A DNA stretch of 64,000 nt from Acanthaster planci (lineage: Eukaryota > Echinodermata > Asteroidea > Valvatida > Acanthasteridae), in the NCBI RefSeq assembly GCF_001949145.1, contig NW_019091592.1, positions 120,790-184,789 on the forward strand, read 5' to 3'. The notes under the pieces are model-generated. The model was not told where the DNA came from and did no database searches. It saw nothing but the letters and a program-made list of their open reading frames with translations. A program made the position numbers and the translations under genes. Shown one piece after another: positions 45,283 to 56,129 of this stretch; the first letter of the stretch is position 1; every line of letters starts with the position of its first letter.

Positions 45283-45545
45283 CATGACCCTTCCTTTCGG
45301 TCGAAACCAGAAGTGGGCTTATTATTTAAATGTGATAATAGGTATCAAGTTGTTTTCAACGATGTTAGTCTGTTGGGGTATAGCATTCTTCAAATCATCT
45401 ATTGATGACATCATGTAATTGTCCAGCGCCCTCTGGCGACAGGTTAACAATTCTGAAAAAAGAATTTTGAATAGATTTCTGAGGCAAAGTTTGTCTGAAT
45501 TGCCTGAAAATTGAATTGGATGATGATCTTTACTTAGTTAAAGGT
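45283..45545 (-). repeat. Dispersed repeat family R2, copy B
   Basis: Reverse complement of this block aligns along 13136-13412 as described there. The two copies are about 32 kb apart in opposite orientation. Confidence 0.7.
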
Positions 45546-45559
45546 ACATGTTGGGTCAT

Positions 45560-46440
45560 ACTTTGGTAATTCCCCCAGAAAAAAATTGTTGGATTTTTAT
45601 CCGAAAGCATAACTGGTATAACGATGGTAATAGTACTAATCAGACTGTGAAATTGTTTTGTCTGAAATGTCCCCGTTAATTAGAAATCAATAAAAGTATG
45701 TCAAAAAATTCGAATCTCCAAAAGTGCTGGCAACTTTTGGAGATTTTTGTAGTGGCTGTCGGAATGCTGCCCTCATGCAGTGAAAATTTGCCAGCCGACA
45801 GAGCCGATTTGCAATCAGGGCATCAGTGAATGGGCGCACTGCATTCCCATTGACCTTGTATTATGCAGACACACTGCGTTGTTTCAATGCAACACTGCTT
45901 GCACTGCACAAAGTGGCAACTTGCCTTGATAGACAGCACACCATACCGGTGGCGCACAGTCCGAATTAACTTTGGAGTTGGGTGACCGCTGCACATGTGA
46001 GAACCAAACTGAATCAGATCGGTAGAAAAACTTATAAACTCATAAGTGAAAACCAGCCCAATGAGGAGTACGATTGCTGTCTCTCACTTAGATTGAGTGG
46101 CTGTTCTTCTTTATAATTCTAACAAACTATTCATGAGGCACGGTTTACATGCAGAAATGGGATTAGCGTGCAAACCATGATATTTTGTTTCATTTCAAAG
46201 AGTGATGACACTAATGAACTAGCAAGTACTGTGATATCTTAAAATTCAAAACAAGTCTTAATTTCTATACAACACTTGAGACTTTGAGTATATGCACATG
46301 AGCTTTGCAGAAGTCTGGGAGCGCCACTATTTTCGAATTTCCAGATTTCAGTTTATAGTTTAGTTTCCAGTTTCCAATTTCTCTTTTTGAAATAATTCCT
46401 CAAAAATTCAGACTTCCAGCAAACCAATGCCTCAAGAATT
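45560..46440. other. Intergenic, nothing recognised
   Basis: No supported feature. Confidence 0.35.
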
Positions 46441-46449
46441 CAGATTTTC

Positions 46450-47105
46450 GATAACAAAAATAGAGACTGGTTTATGCATTTATTTTGTGCCAGCTTGATT
46501 GCTGCAATAGTCTGCTTGTTGGTCTGCCTGATTCCCAAATTGCAAATTTACAACAAATTCAACACTCAGCTGCTAGACTTGTCACGTGCTCATCACCCCA
46601 AAAAACACATCACCCCAATTCTTTGTTCACTCCACTGGTTACCTGCATCCAAACGCATCAAATTCAAGGTGTTTCTTCTCACATACAAATGCTTCAAGGG
46701 AAGTGCACCATCATATCTCCAGCTCACCCGTGTTTATCAACCCGTCACACCGTCCGTTCTTGCTCCTCATCTCAACTCACACCAGTAATGACACGCACTA
46801 AGTCCTAGGGTTATCAGTCCTTTACCTTCTCGGCTCCAGCACTCTGGAACTCTCTCCCAACATACATCAAGACTGCACAAGCTGAAGCAGATTTCAAATC
46901 TCTGATGAAGACTCATTTGTATAACTGATATGTTTTTCAAATCATCATTATTGGTCCCTGTAATATATGTTATATATTGACATATATATTGACAACACAT
47001 AATTGAAAACTTTGTTTCCTTCACTGGATTAACTTGTAAAGCGCTTCGGGACGCAAGGGGGAAGCCCTATATAAGTACTGTTATAAGAATTTTTATTATG
47101 TGTGA
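46450..47105 (+). mobile_element. L2/CR1-type LINE, 3' end
   Basis: Readable C-terminal RT pieces are LDCCNSLLVGLPDSQIANLQ with QIQHSAARLV, then HITPILCSLHWLPASKRIKF and KVFLLTYKCFKGSAPSYLQL. They are followed by FTFSAPALWNSLPTYIKTAQ and KSLMKTHLYN (about 46820-46925). This is the typical end of L2-like ORF2. The 3' UTR contains AAAGCGCTTCGGGACGCAAG and GCCCTATATAAGTACTGTTA, the usual L2-type tail, ending with a TTATTA run near 47100. 5'-truncated, as usual for LINEs. At least two frameshifts. Confidence 0.75.
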
Positions 47106-47393
47106 CGTACTCATGAACTGACGGAAAATTCAGACTTTGAATGAATAACTAGAAAATGCGGCTTCCCTTCCCATTCAGACAGTGAATGATAGCTTGAAAT
47201 TCATGATTTAAATTTATTGTCGCGAGTCCATATCTTGTATTTTTGGAATCATGCATTTCTTGAAGAAAATGAAATGTCTGGCTATGGGCAATATAATTAG
47301 GCCAAACGGCTTTTCAATCTCAGTTTCATCATAATCCCTCAAAACAGTAACTGTTATCAACTCAACAAAACATGATCAACTCGGATATACACT

Positions 47394-47420
47394 TAACCAC
47401 TTGCTGCCGGGTGGATTTTT
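47394..47420 (+). repeat. Solo TTAA element end
   Basis: TTAACCACTTGCTGCCGGGT matches the MITE ends at 40771/40814. No right-hand partner was found within the next few kilobases. Confidence 0.5.
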
Positions 47421-47724
47421 CTTGAGCAAGACAAGATACCGGGTCATTTTCAAAATGTTCCGTTTTCAGAATTCTTCAAAACTCCAACGGTGTCTTTGTG
47501 AAGCGTGTATATAAGTGTTGCGGAACCTGGACGAGTCGGCTGGTGCGCGAGTGTGCCTGGAAATAAGGGCCCCATGCCTACCCTGCAATCGGACGTTCCG
47601 TGTCCAGAATAACCACAGCGAGTGCAGTGCGAGTGGCTAAAACCAGTCAAAAGAGGGCGCCACTATTACCAGTATGTCCGGGGCACAGAGATCGGCGAGA
47701 TGAAACAACATTACGTTGCAGTTC

Positions 47725-48207
47725 TTACAAAGGTGCACTGATAAGGCGTTGACAGACTTGGAAAACGTATGATGCCCTAATCGGGACAAAAGGTTTGTCG
47801 TTTACAGCTTCAGATAATACGGTTTGGGAAAAAAGTCGCTGTAAATGGGCCAAGAACAATAATTTTGCTCGCATGGGGTCAACACAAATCGTCGTTGTAG
47901 GCAGAGTCTCGCAGTATTCATGCACGTAATAACCAAATATTTCTCCACAGCAATAAACACAAATTGTTCGGGACTCGGCAAGCCAGCTAGGTAAAGTTGC
48001 TTGCAATCTCAGAACCTCTTCCGTGTACAAGAAATGTTGAAAACCTGTCGCACCCAGTCCAAGGAAACCAATCCGAAAGCCAACGCCTGTAAATTCCAGT
48101 GGTAACTTACTGCTACCGAAACAGCTTGCCGATAGGGGGAAAACTATCGTAAAATTCAGCAATCCATAAGGGTTTCCTCTTCCATGTGTAATGGAAATAT
48201 CGGACAC
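47725..48207 (-). CDS. Unidentified open frame, 160 codons
   Basis: ATG at 48207 starts MSDISITHGRGNPYGLLNFT. The frame is free of stops to 47725 and of mixed composition (EVLRLQATLPSWLAESRTIC, YYVHEYCETLPTTTICVDPM). No family recognised. The segments at about 48117-48170 and 48239-48295 are similar to each other, so the ORF's 5' region overlaps an old tandem duplication, which weakens the gene call. Confidence 0.25.
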   Translation of the reverse strand: MSDISITHGRGNPYGLLNFTIVFPLSASCFGSSKLPLEFTGVGFRIGFLGLGATGFQHFLYTEEVLRLQATLPSWLAESRTICVYCCGEIFGYYVHEYCETLPTTTICVDPMRAKLLFLAHLQRLFSQTVLSEAVNDKPFVPIRASYVFQVCQRLISAPL

Positions 48208-48299
48208 AGATCAAGGGAACCATTCCCTAGGCCAAATGACAGAAACAGCTTGATGGTTAAGAAACAACTGTCGTAAAAAGCAGCAATCAAACCAGCAGA

Positions 48300-50050
48300 G
48301 TTTTAATTTGTGTGTTGCCCCTTCAAAAATCTACTGTAAGCCGAAGTGGCCATTTTTAGCACCTAACTTACCATGGTTAAACAGTAATTTCCTTGTGGCC
48401 TTCTGGCTTCACAAATTATTACCCTCGAGACAGTTTTAGGTGTCTGGGTCCTGAAGAAGTACTACATTCTCTCAACCCTGTGAGGCCTCTACTGATTGAT
48501 GCAAAGCCATGCAGCCAGTTTGCTGAACCCATTAAGCCAAATATGTCAGACAGTAATAGGTGAGACATAATGAGCTAATCTGTATTTTGAAAAATACACT
48601 ACAGAAAGTTGTAAAATTTTTATGGACATCCACGTTTATTTCTAAACAAGTGCTAAAATTAAAATTGGGTGTCAAAAATTTTTCAAATTAGGTAATACAT
48701 GTACATGTACATAATAATCAATCCAAATATGTTATAGGGGGAATAAATAAGAATAATTACGAATCGAGAAAATATCCAAATGAAGTACATGTATGGGCGT
48801 CAAAAATAATAGAAAAATAATCAATCCATACACCTTATATAGGGAATAAATGCTAAACTGTTCAAGGAGACTTTTTTCTTATTTCCCTTTGGTTTTCTGC
48901 TTATTCTCCTGCACCCTTCATCAATAGCAATGACAAATTTCTTGACCTAAAATTCCTCATACTCTTTCTTTGGTACTGTTGCATATTTCTCGATTGTGTC
49001 CTTCACGAAAGTTAGCCAGACAGAATCCAATGCCTGTTTGCTCTTTAACCCCCTACAGTTGAATTTAAATATTTCTTCCTCTGAAAATAACTCTCACACA
49101 AGAGTTAACGCAAAGTTGGAAATAGAGTTGTACATTCTCATGAGATTTTCTTGAGGAAGTAATGAATCCTCAAATGCACATATATGTACCACTTTACCCT
49201 CGGTGGGCTATGCAAATGTGCCTGTGCTCTGCACAGAATAATCTGGCTGGTTGTTGCTGACATTTTCTTTGGGTAGAAGTCACAGAAGGCGATTGTTCTT
49301 AAGAAGCAGCTCCCTGTTGCTCAAAGCCTGTCTTTGAACGACATTGACTGTCTTTGAGCAGACGCAGTTGCATGACTCCCTGCATGCATTCAGCTATATA
49401 AGAGAATGTAAAAGGTGATGCATGGTTTATTGATGATCATGTTAAGTAGAGAAAATTTATTCTTAGCGTACTTTGTATCCAAAAATCATTTACTTTGTGT
49501 TGGTATTCATTTGAACTTAACTTTGACATACCAAAAGTTTGTTTTCAATTTGAATTTATTACAATTAAGAGCTACATGTAGACACATCCATGTTTGTGCA
49601 CTACGTCACAGGTATTAAGGAAAACTTAACTGAATGCTTTTATACACAATGCATCATTGGTTGGCTGCCTTTCTGCATCATTGAAAATCAAAAACAGACT
49701 GCAAGATCATTTAATGAGCAATCCATTTTCATTTGCTCAAAAACGCAAGTGTATTTGTAGGGGATTGTTTGGCCATGATATACACATATGGCATGTTTAA
49801 CGTGCAATTAAAATTGCACATACATGTACATGTATTTAATTTGTTATTAAATACACACAAGAAGTCAAAATGTTTGCACAATGAATAGCTTTCAAGGATG
49901 TCCGCAGAAAAGAACGACAAATACTTTTCTCTTAATTCAATTCATGATCTCTGGCTGTCCTTATTAAAAGTTTCACCAGACCAATATTGATGTCTTCAGG
50001 TTAACAAGTTTTCAGCAATAGTCTTGCTCAGAATGCTAAAGTTAACAAGT
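48300..50050. other. AT-rich intergenic, nothing recognised
   Basis: No supported feature apart from scattered TACATGTA motifs. Confidence 0.4.
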
Positions 50051-50089
50051 GCCATACCTCGATGGAATGTCTGCTTGCACACTGCTAGA

Positions 50090-50262
50090 AGGCAATGGAA
50101 TTGGAGATAATGGCCAGTCGTGATCTTGCATGTGGGATGCATTGTCTGCTGGTGTTCTGTACTTTGCCTTCTGCATCCACTTCCTCATGCTCTTGAGTGC
50201 CTTGGCTGTCTTGCAACTCTATCTCCATGGCAGTTTCCTCATCCAGGGTTGGGGCAAGTCAA
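50090..50262 (-). CDS. Possible acidic exon of the 50-52 kb host gene
   Basis: The minus frame reads TLDEETAMEIELQDSQGTQE followed by HEEVDAEGKVQNTS, with a stop near 50092. Strong acidic composition contrasts with the flanks. Splice borders are not clear (a TGA lies just upstream in frame), so the exon limits are tentative. Confidence 0.3.
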
Positions 50263-51267
50263 GTCCATACCTGCTTCAATGAGATATTACAGGAACTAAG
50301 TGTAGATGTACATGTATACATCGGCCTTTAATAACAGTAAAAGCCCTGGCATTTAATTTTTTTCAGTGTTCAAAATGCCACCAGCCATTTTTATGATGAT
50401 TTTCAATTTGAATGAACTCATCAGTGTAAAATCTCTTAACACTAAACATGGTGAATATTTAACCCTTGTATCAATCTCATTTTACAGTTCGGGGAGATAT
50501 TGTGGCTAGTGCACTTGTACGCGTACTCTATGTGAAGGACCAGACCGTGTGGTGAGCAATGTACTCATTGTTTTTTTAAGTAAACTCTATTGATAGGAAA
50601 ACTTAAACTTGGCCATTATGAATACTTTTTAAAAGGATGTAAAAACACTGGTAAAGAAACATTATTTTCAGTCCTTTTCCTGCATCCACACAAGCAATTA
50701 CAGAAGAACATGTAATTAAGCAGTGAACCAGGAAACAAAATGAAAATGAATCCTTGCTTTCAGAATTAAAGTCTCTAAACCAAACATATTGCTGAGTGGT
50801 CCCTTACGGCTAACTCTCGCAGCCTGAAATTGAAAGAGAATAGGAAGCATTGCACCACTTAATATGGTACATTGTACTTGGATTTGAAGATGGCAAAAAT
50901 ATAAAAAAATAGGCTTTCATAAAGTAAAATATTTTGACAACAAAAAAAATATCCAGTACGGAATCCATGTCAACATTTTGACATACATGTAGTGGAATTT
51001 ATTGTAAGGATTGAATGGCATCCTTCTAACATTTAATAGGAAAGGGCCTGTGATGCAGGCATGTCACACTTTGTTTACACATGCAGTTCATTTTATGGGA
51101 GCAACTTAGGCCAGCACTGTGTGAATATGATTAGCCTTTGTTTATTTTATCCCTAACTGCGTGGAAAGAAACTTGTACATTGTGATATTATGTAATACTG
51201 AAAGAATGACTCAACTTGACATCATGAACCGTTTTTTAAAAACACATTTAAACATACCATCTTACCT

Positions 51268-51347
51268 CTTTCTTGGAACTGGACGTTTTCTTCTGTAGGT
51301 CCGCATCTTTCCAACTCCTACTTTTCTTTGTGCATGTAGTGTCCTGT
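51268..51347 (-). CDS. Small internal exon, unidentified host gene
   Basis: A clean acceptor (CACTTTTTCACAG) and donor (GAG/GTAAGATG) bound about 80 bp with an open frame DTTCTKKSRSWKDADLQKKT followed by SSSKKE. It is in the same phase as the exon ending KRKDTE at 51733. The basic, Ser-rich content suggests a disordered nuclear protein segment, but the family is not known. Confidence 0.4.
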
Positions 51348-51732
51348 GAAAAAGTGCACAAGATCTTTGATAAACAGTATGTACCATACATGTAGCTCAT
51401 AACTGCTCATCCCTTTAAACATTTATTACTCATGCCAGTGCTGTATCCACAGTAATCTTTGATATTGGTAAAAATTATACAATCGCCCTTTATGGTTTTG
51501 ATTAGAAATAATTTTATTTGCCCATGGGTATTCTGCCCCATTTTGCTATCACAACTGATTTGAATAGAGATTGGGTAGGCTTTGGACATTGTTGAGCTGA
51601 AGTGATCTATCCTCGGTGAACAAGTACATGTACACAAAGTTTGTTAACAAAAGGGGCAGTGTATGCATGTTACTTTCTTGTAACATGTACTTATGTGCAC
51701 TCTACATGTGTATTTAAACAACATACATGTAC

Positions 51733-51810
51733 CTCTGTGTCTTTCCGTTTAACACCATAACTCTTCGGCTTCCTCGCGTTCTTCATCTAAGTCTTGCTTG
51801 CCTGGATAGA
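51733..51810 (-). CDS. Small internal exon, unidentified host gene
   Basis: An acceptor TTTCTATCCAG (about 51811) or the alternative GACTTAG (about 51795) is followed by MKNARKPKSYGVKRKDTE. The exon ends at a GAG/GTACATG donor. With the inner acceptor it joins in frame to both neighbours (52037-52146 and 51268-51347). The outer acceptor gives a stop in that frame. Confidence 0.35.
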
Positions 51811-52036
51811 AATATGACCAGAACAAATCTAAACAGAACTTAGACCATCAGAGGTCTATTCAACCATATCACATGTTCCAGTTAAAAAATAAAAAGATTT
51901 TCATCTGTTTTTCTGATAAAGCCAGAAGAATACATGTAGGTTAGAAACTCATTGTCTTCAAAATATTTTCAAACCGGTACATGTACTCCAAAATTTTACA
52001 AAAGTTACAAATAGACTAAGTTTAAAATACTTACAC

Positions 52037-52146
52037 CAGTCTGGTTGTTTTCATCCTGGATTCCTGGCAGCCCTGTCATCACTTCAGCTGAGTTGACCTT
52101 GGTCACAAAGTCATTATCCCCATTCCCCGAGGCTATTGTATCCTGC
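52037..52146 (-). CDS. Small internal exon, unidentified host gene
   Basis: Acceptor CACTCTATGCAG and donor GGT/GTAAGTATT bound an exon reading DTIASGNGDNDFVTKVNSAE with VMTGLPGIQDENNQTG. The other two frames contain stops. No domain recognised. It is the most upstream of the candidate exons on the minus strand. Confidence 0.4.
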
Positions 52147-52522
52147 ATAGAGTGAATTAAAATTAAAGAACTAGATGTGCATTCAAACTTTCACAAAGGG
52201 TCATGATTTTAAGCGTCAACAAGCGTCAACAAAGCATCAACAAGTTATTCAAGTATACTTATGAAAAGATTTTTATCCAAAATGTTAATCTGGATCCTAA
52301 ATATCAAATTCTGTGTGTTATATAAACATGAAGTGATATTTGAGTGTTGAAATTTGAGTTACAAAGTCATGCCTGGTTGTGCAGTCCAATCAGCCACCAT
52401 CTTGTTTTCGCGTGGAAGCCTAGGTAGAGGAAAGAAAGATGGCCCCCATACATTATGAAAAGTTCGTTTTCCTGCGAGAATCTGGCAGCAAATTTGGTCC
52501 CTAAAATATAATAAAACCACTT

Positions 52523-53756
52523 TTAATCCTCTCATTCCCATAAGCGACTTTCGTCGACAGCGTGCTCACCCATGCTCATTCCCATGGGCGACTTTTGTCG
52601 ACGCGCGGTAACCTGCGCTTCGTTACCATAGGCGACTTTCGTCAACAGGCAAAATGCCCATGTTCAATTAGGTCTAAAAACTTTATTTGCTGCCCTCTGT
52701 TGATGACCTTTATACAATTGGAAAGCCTCTAGCATGGGCTTTTCAATGACGTATAATTCAATAGGGGTTCCCATTAGATAATTCCGAGAAAACGTCATGC
52801 GAACTTTGACAAAAAACCCAACTTTTTCAAAGATTTGCAAAGTTCTCGACATGGATGAGAGAGATGCCTGAATTCTTGAAGAGATTTGTGCCGACAGTGA
52901 TTCCGACTATTCTAAGGAGGAATCTGAGGTGGAATCTGCCAATTTTTCGTCAGATTCTGAAGGGTCTGACGACAGCAACACGTCGGGTCCGAGCGGTGCA
53001 ACAGCGGGTGGCATCGGTCGTGGGCACGCAACAGGTCCCGGCGACGCTGGTCGCAGGATTCATGGCAGAGCACCTGCTCGTGGTGGACGTGGAGTACATA
53101 CTCATGGGGGAAGCGGTGGCGCTGGCCAGGGCAGAGCTGCAGCAGGTCGCCCTGGTAAACCCAAGCAACCAACCTTCCGTGAGGGATGGCGAAGCATGGC
53201 AGACCATTGGAGGGACTGATCTTGCTGATCAGTTCTTCCAGTACTACAATCACACTCATCGTAGTGTGAAATGGTGGAAACGTGTGTTTTTCCAAATGCT
53301 GGAGGTATGCCTCGCCAACGCCTCCATCGTGTGCAACAGCTTGCCAGACAATGCATCTCTGACCACAATCAAATTTCGGCAAGCTGTGATCGAGGGCGTG
53401 CTTCGGGGATGGGAACGCAACCAGACTCGTCGGGGACAAAGAGCTTCATGCGCTTATCTCCCTGCAAGAATGACAGAAAGAGGGCACTTTCCTTCCCAAA
53501 CGGACAATGGCCGAAAACCAGACTGTGTCGTTTGTAGAGACAGATCCAAGCAGGGGGGACAAAAACGGACCTCCATATGTTGTCAACTTTTTTGGGTAAA
53601 ATGAATTCTTCACCAAGAAAAATGAGCTTGAAAAATGAGGCAATGGATGCCCGCATTCCGCCAAAAACAATTCGGTACTGAAGTGCACACACCGTGCACA
53701 CAATGCGGTCACCAACCACTTCCTGTGTCAACACAATGTGGTACTGATAGGGTTAA
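52523..53756 (+). mobile_element. Internally deleted piggyBac-type element
   Basis: TTAA at 52523-52526 and 53753-53756. Inner ends TCCTCTCATTCCC and, reverse-complemented, CCCTATCAGTACC match at 9 of 13 positions. The left subterminal region holds three 44-bp-spaced copies of CCCATGGGCGACTTT.GTCGAC (about 52537, 52581, 52625). The interior is a transposase gene that has lost its catalytic core (see 52851-53604). Confidence 0.7.
52851..53604 (+). pseudogene. piggyBac transposase lacking the catalytic core
   Basis: ATG at 52851 begins MDERDA, an in-frame TGA (52869), then ILEEICADSDSDYSKEESEV and ESANFSSDSEGSDDSNTSGP. This acidic head is followed by a Gly/Arg-rich stretch (GRAPARGGRGVHTHGGSGG) and stops after FREGWRSMADHWRD (53219). 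One frame over, the C-terminal part follows at once: GGTDLADQFFQYYNHTHRSV, KWWKRVFFQMLEVCLANASI and KPDCVVCRDRSKQGGQKRTS, the start of the Cys-rich finger. About 350 residues holding the first two catalytic Asp are missing; only the third (GGTDLADQ) remains. It is unable to transpose itself but could be mobilised in trans. Confidence 0.8.
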
Positions 53757-54109
53757 ATGCGTGGAGGGTATTTTCAAGTGTGTGTGTTGATGCTTGTTGA
53801 CGCGAAATAGCATGACCGTTCACGAAGGGACATATTCAACCTAATGATTTTGTTTTAAACCCTTGTTTCCAGCTCAAACGACCAGAGCAAAAAACACCCT
53901 CTACAGATTTAAGAGTGGTTTTATTATATTTAAGAGACTCTTGCCAGTATGTAAAAGAAACACCGAACTTGTTTCCAGATTCTCGCAGGAAAACAGAAAT
54001 TTTTTTAGATGTATGGGAGCCACCATCTTTCTTTCCTCTGCCATCCACGCAAAAACAAGATGGCCGCCGATTGGACAGCACAATCAGTCAACTTTACAGT
54101 ATCATTTAG

Positions 54110-54590
54110 GATAGATATTTGGTATTTGTGTCAACATGGGTTACACTGGTACTTAAACAAACATACTTACTACACATTGTTCTAAAAGTGAGGGTACTGT
54201 CATCTCGCATTGAGCTCGGAGAAGCTCAGAATGGTTATCTGTAATGAGAGCCATTGAAAATTTAAACGTAATTTTTGCAATAGTTACTGGGTCATGCAAA
54301 GTTACATGCCATTGAAAAGGGCCAATACAGTCAACTCATTGAGATCTCTCCAATTCCACTCACAGTTGTTAGAAAATTGAATGAAAACAATTTATCACCA
54401 TGAGATTTTCAACATTAAAGGGATCTCTTCAACTTGGACCCGTACAACATGTAGCTCTGAAACCCTAATCTGGTCTGACATTTGAGCAAACATGTGTTGG
54501 CAAACATACATTTGTACATTTAAAATCTGTTTGGCTATCCTGGAAATTATATCGATATCGTAATATTAACTTCTTTTTCTTTTCTCTCCA
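54110..54590. other. Intergenic or intron, nothing recognised
   Basis: No supported feature. Confidence 0.35.
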
Positions 54591-54592
54591 GT

Positions 54593-54763
54593 TACTGAAC
54601 TTACCAGAAAGGATGGATGATTTTGCAAGGGACTATGTTGTTTTCCCAGCAAACCTCTACTGTCTCACCGACTTTCAGCATTGCGCAGGCCATGCCCCTC
54701 GCCAAATTCGTGGCAATAACGGCAGTTGTAACTTCTTCAGTAAATGTACATGGGCTTCATGAA
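54593..54763 (+). CDS. Possible terminal exon, unidentified host gene
   Basis: A strong polypyrimidine tract and acceptor (TTTTCTTTTCTCTCCAG) precede an open frame of 56 codons: LLNLPERMDDFARDYVVFPA, NLYCLTDFQHCAGHAPRQIR, GNNGSCNFFSKCTWAS, then TGA. The composition looks protein-like and Cys-containing. No family and no upstream exon are recognised, so it may be a last exon or a chance frame after a pyrimidine tract. Confidence 0.3.
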
Positions 54764-54769
54764 AGACTT

Positions 54770-55920
54770 TGAGTTCATGACGAATCGACATGTTAGAAAT
54801 GAAGCGACTGAAGCATAGGGAATTGGGAAGAACTCTGAGTTGTGATTTTAGCTAGCTGTAGTATAAGTATTGGCATCAGGTCACCTCTGGCTGACGCACC
54901 TGTTCTTCTTTTGTATTGGAGATAATGCCATAATGATCATGGACCTTTCAGTTTAAGGTCACCCCCCTTCCCTGAATTGTTAACTAACGCTAGGCGGCTT
55001 GTTTTAACTTTGACACCATCCAGATCTTCGTCGCAGTACTCAAAGAAACAAAGCCTTTCATTTGATAAGGCTTTGATTGGGAGCAGGCAGTCATTCCAGG
55101 TAAAGCCATGCAGAATGTGACGCTGTGCGACTGATTGTATCATTAATTATCACGAAGTTCTTACAATACAGGCAGTAATTTGTGTAGAAAAAAATCTTTC
55201 TTGCTATGCAGAATTGGAGCATTTTCATGATTACTCTTTGGTGATTCTTGATATAGGTATAGAAACAGAGTCAACTTGTCATACTGGATGTACATGTAGA
55301 TGTATCCACAAATCATCACATGAACACTTCATATGGACGTCTGAAAGGAAATCATTCTCACTACATGCTACACATTTTCTTTAATCACACAGCTTTAAAA
55401 ATGTCTTCGAATGATCCTGTGCGAAAAGTGATAATTTGATCTGGTTGAACACGGTGGGAGGAATGTTTAGGGTAACCTCAATGTTGAAACCCCTTTTCAG
55501 TAGTTTAATTTGCAAAGCTATTGATCTCAGTTAATCCAAAAGGAACTTGTCTGTAATCCTTGATTTGCACTAATCCATTCCCTGATTTGTGGGGTGCTAT
55601 TTTATTGTATTAAGAACCCAGGTGATGGAGCACGTACAAAATTGTACATGTAAGAGTTGTGACGCAAAAGCAATGTTCAATCAAAGTTGGTTTTTAATGT
55701 GCTGAACAATAGGTAACTAAGCCCCATGATTTCAAATTGGAACCCCAGAATGTGCTGTCGGACATTTCCTCAGACTCTTTTGCGAGGGGATATATTTGGC
55801 TAAAATCAGAATTGTCGATCAATGAAACCATAGTTTTATTTTCTAAAAGAGAGTGTGATCTTTAGGTCCTTGAAAGCACTGTGCTCAATTGGTGAAAATT
55901 CGAGCATGTCCATTGTGGCA
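54770..55920. other. Intergenic, nothing recognised
   Basis: No supported feature. Confidence 0.35.
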
Positions 55921-55925
55921 ATTCG

Positions 55926-56089
55926 ACACGTACGGAAAAGCAGTGGAAACTTTAGCTCAAAGACCCTGGGATCTGAACCCCAGTATAGTGGGGCACTTAC
56001 GTGTACATGTACACGTAAGTGCCCCACTATACTGGGGTTCAGATCCCAGGGTCTTTGAGCTAAAGTTTCCACTGCTTTTCCGTACGTGT
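55926..56089. repeat. Perfect spacerless 164-bp palindrome
   Basis: The 82-bp arms 55926-56007 and 56008-56089 are exact reverse complements with no loop; the centre is GTGTACA/TGTACAC. It is followed by two direct copies of GTACATCAGTCAACAT (from about 56088). Long frames on both strands here mirror each other and are not genes. Confidence 0.95.
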
Positions 56090-56129
56090 ACATCAGTCAA
56101 CATGTACATCAGTCAACATGCCAGTACAT

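Larger units (their letters stand above)
52377..54083. repeat. Inverted arms enclosing the deleted piggyBac
   Basis: Left arm 52377-52526 and right arm 53909-54083 are imperfect inverted repeats. They share TTGTGC.GTCCAATC, CCATCTTGTTTT.GCGTGGA, GAGGAAAGAAAGATGG, TTTTCCTGCGAGAATCTGG and AATATAATAAAACCACT. The right arm has about 25 extra bases. The left arm stops at the TTAA where the piggyBac starts. They may be the ends of an older foldback or TIR element. Confidence 0.65.
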
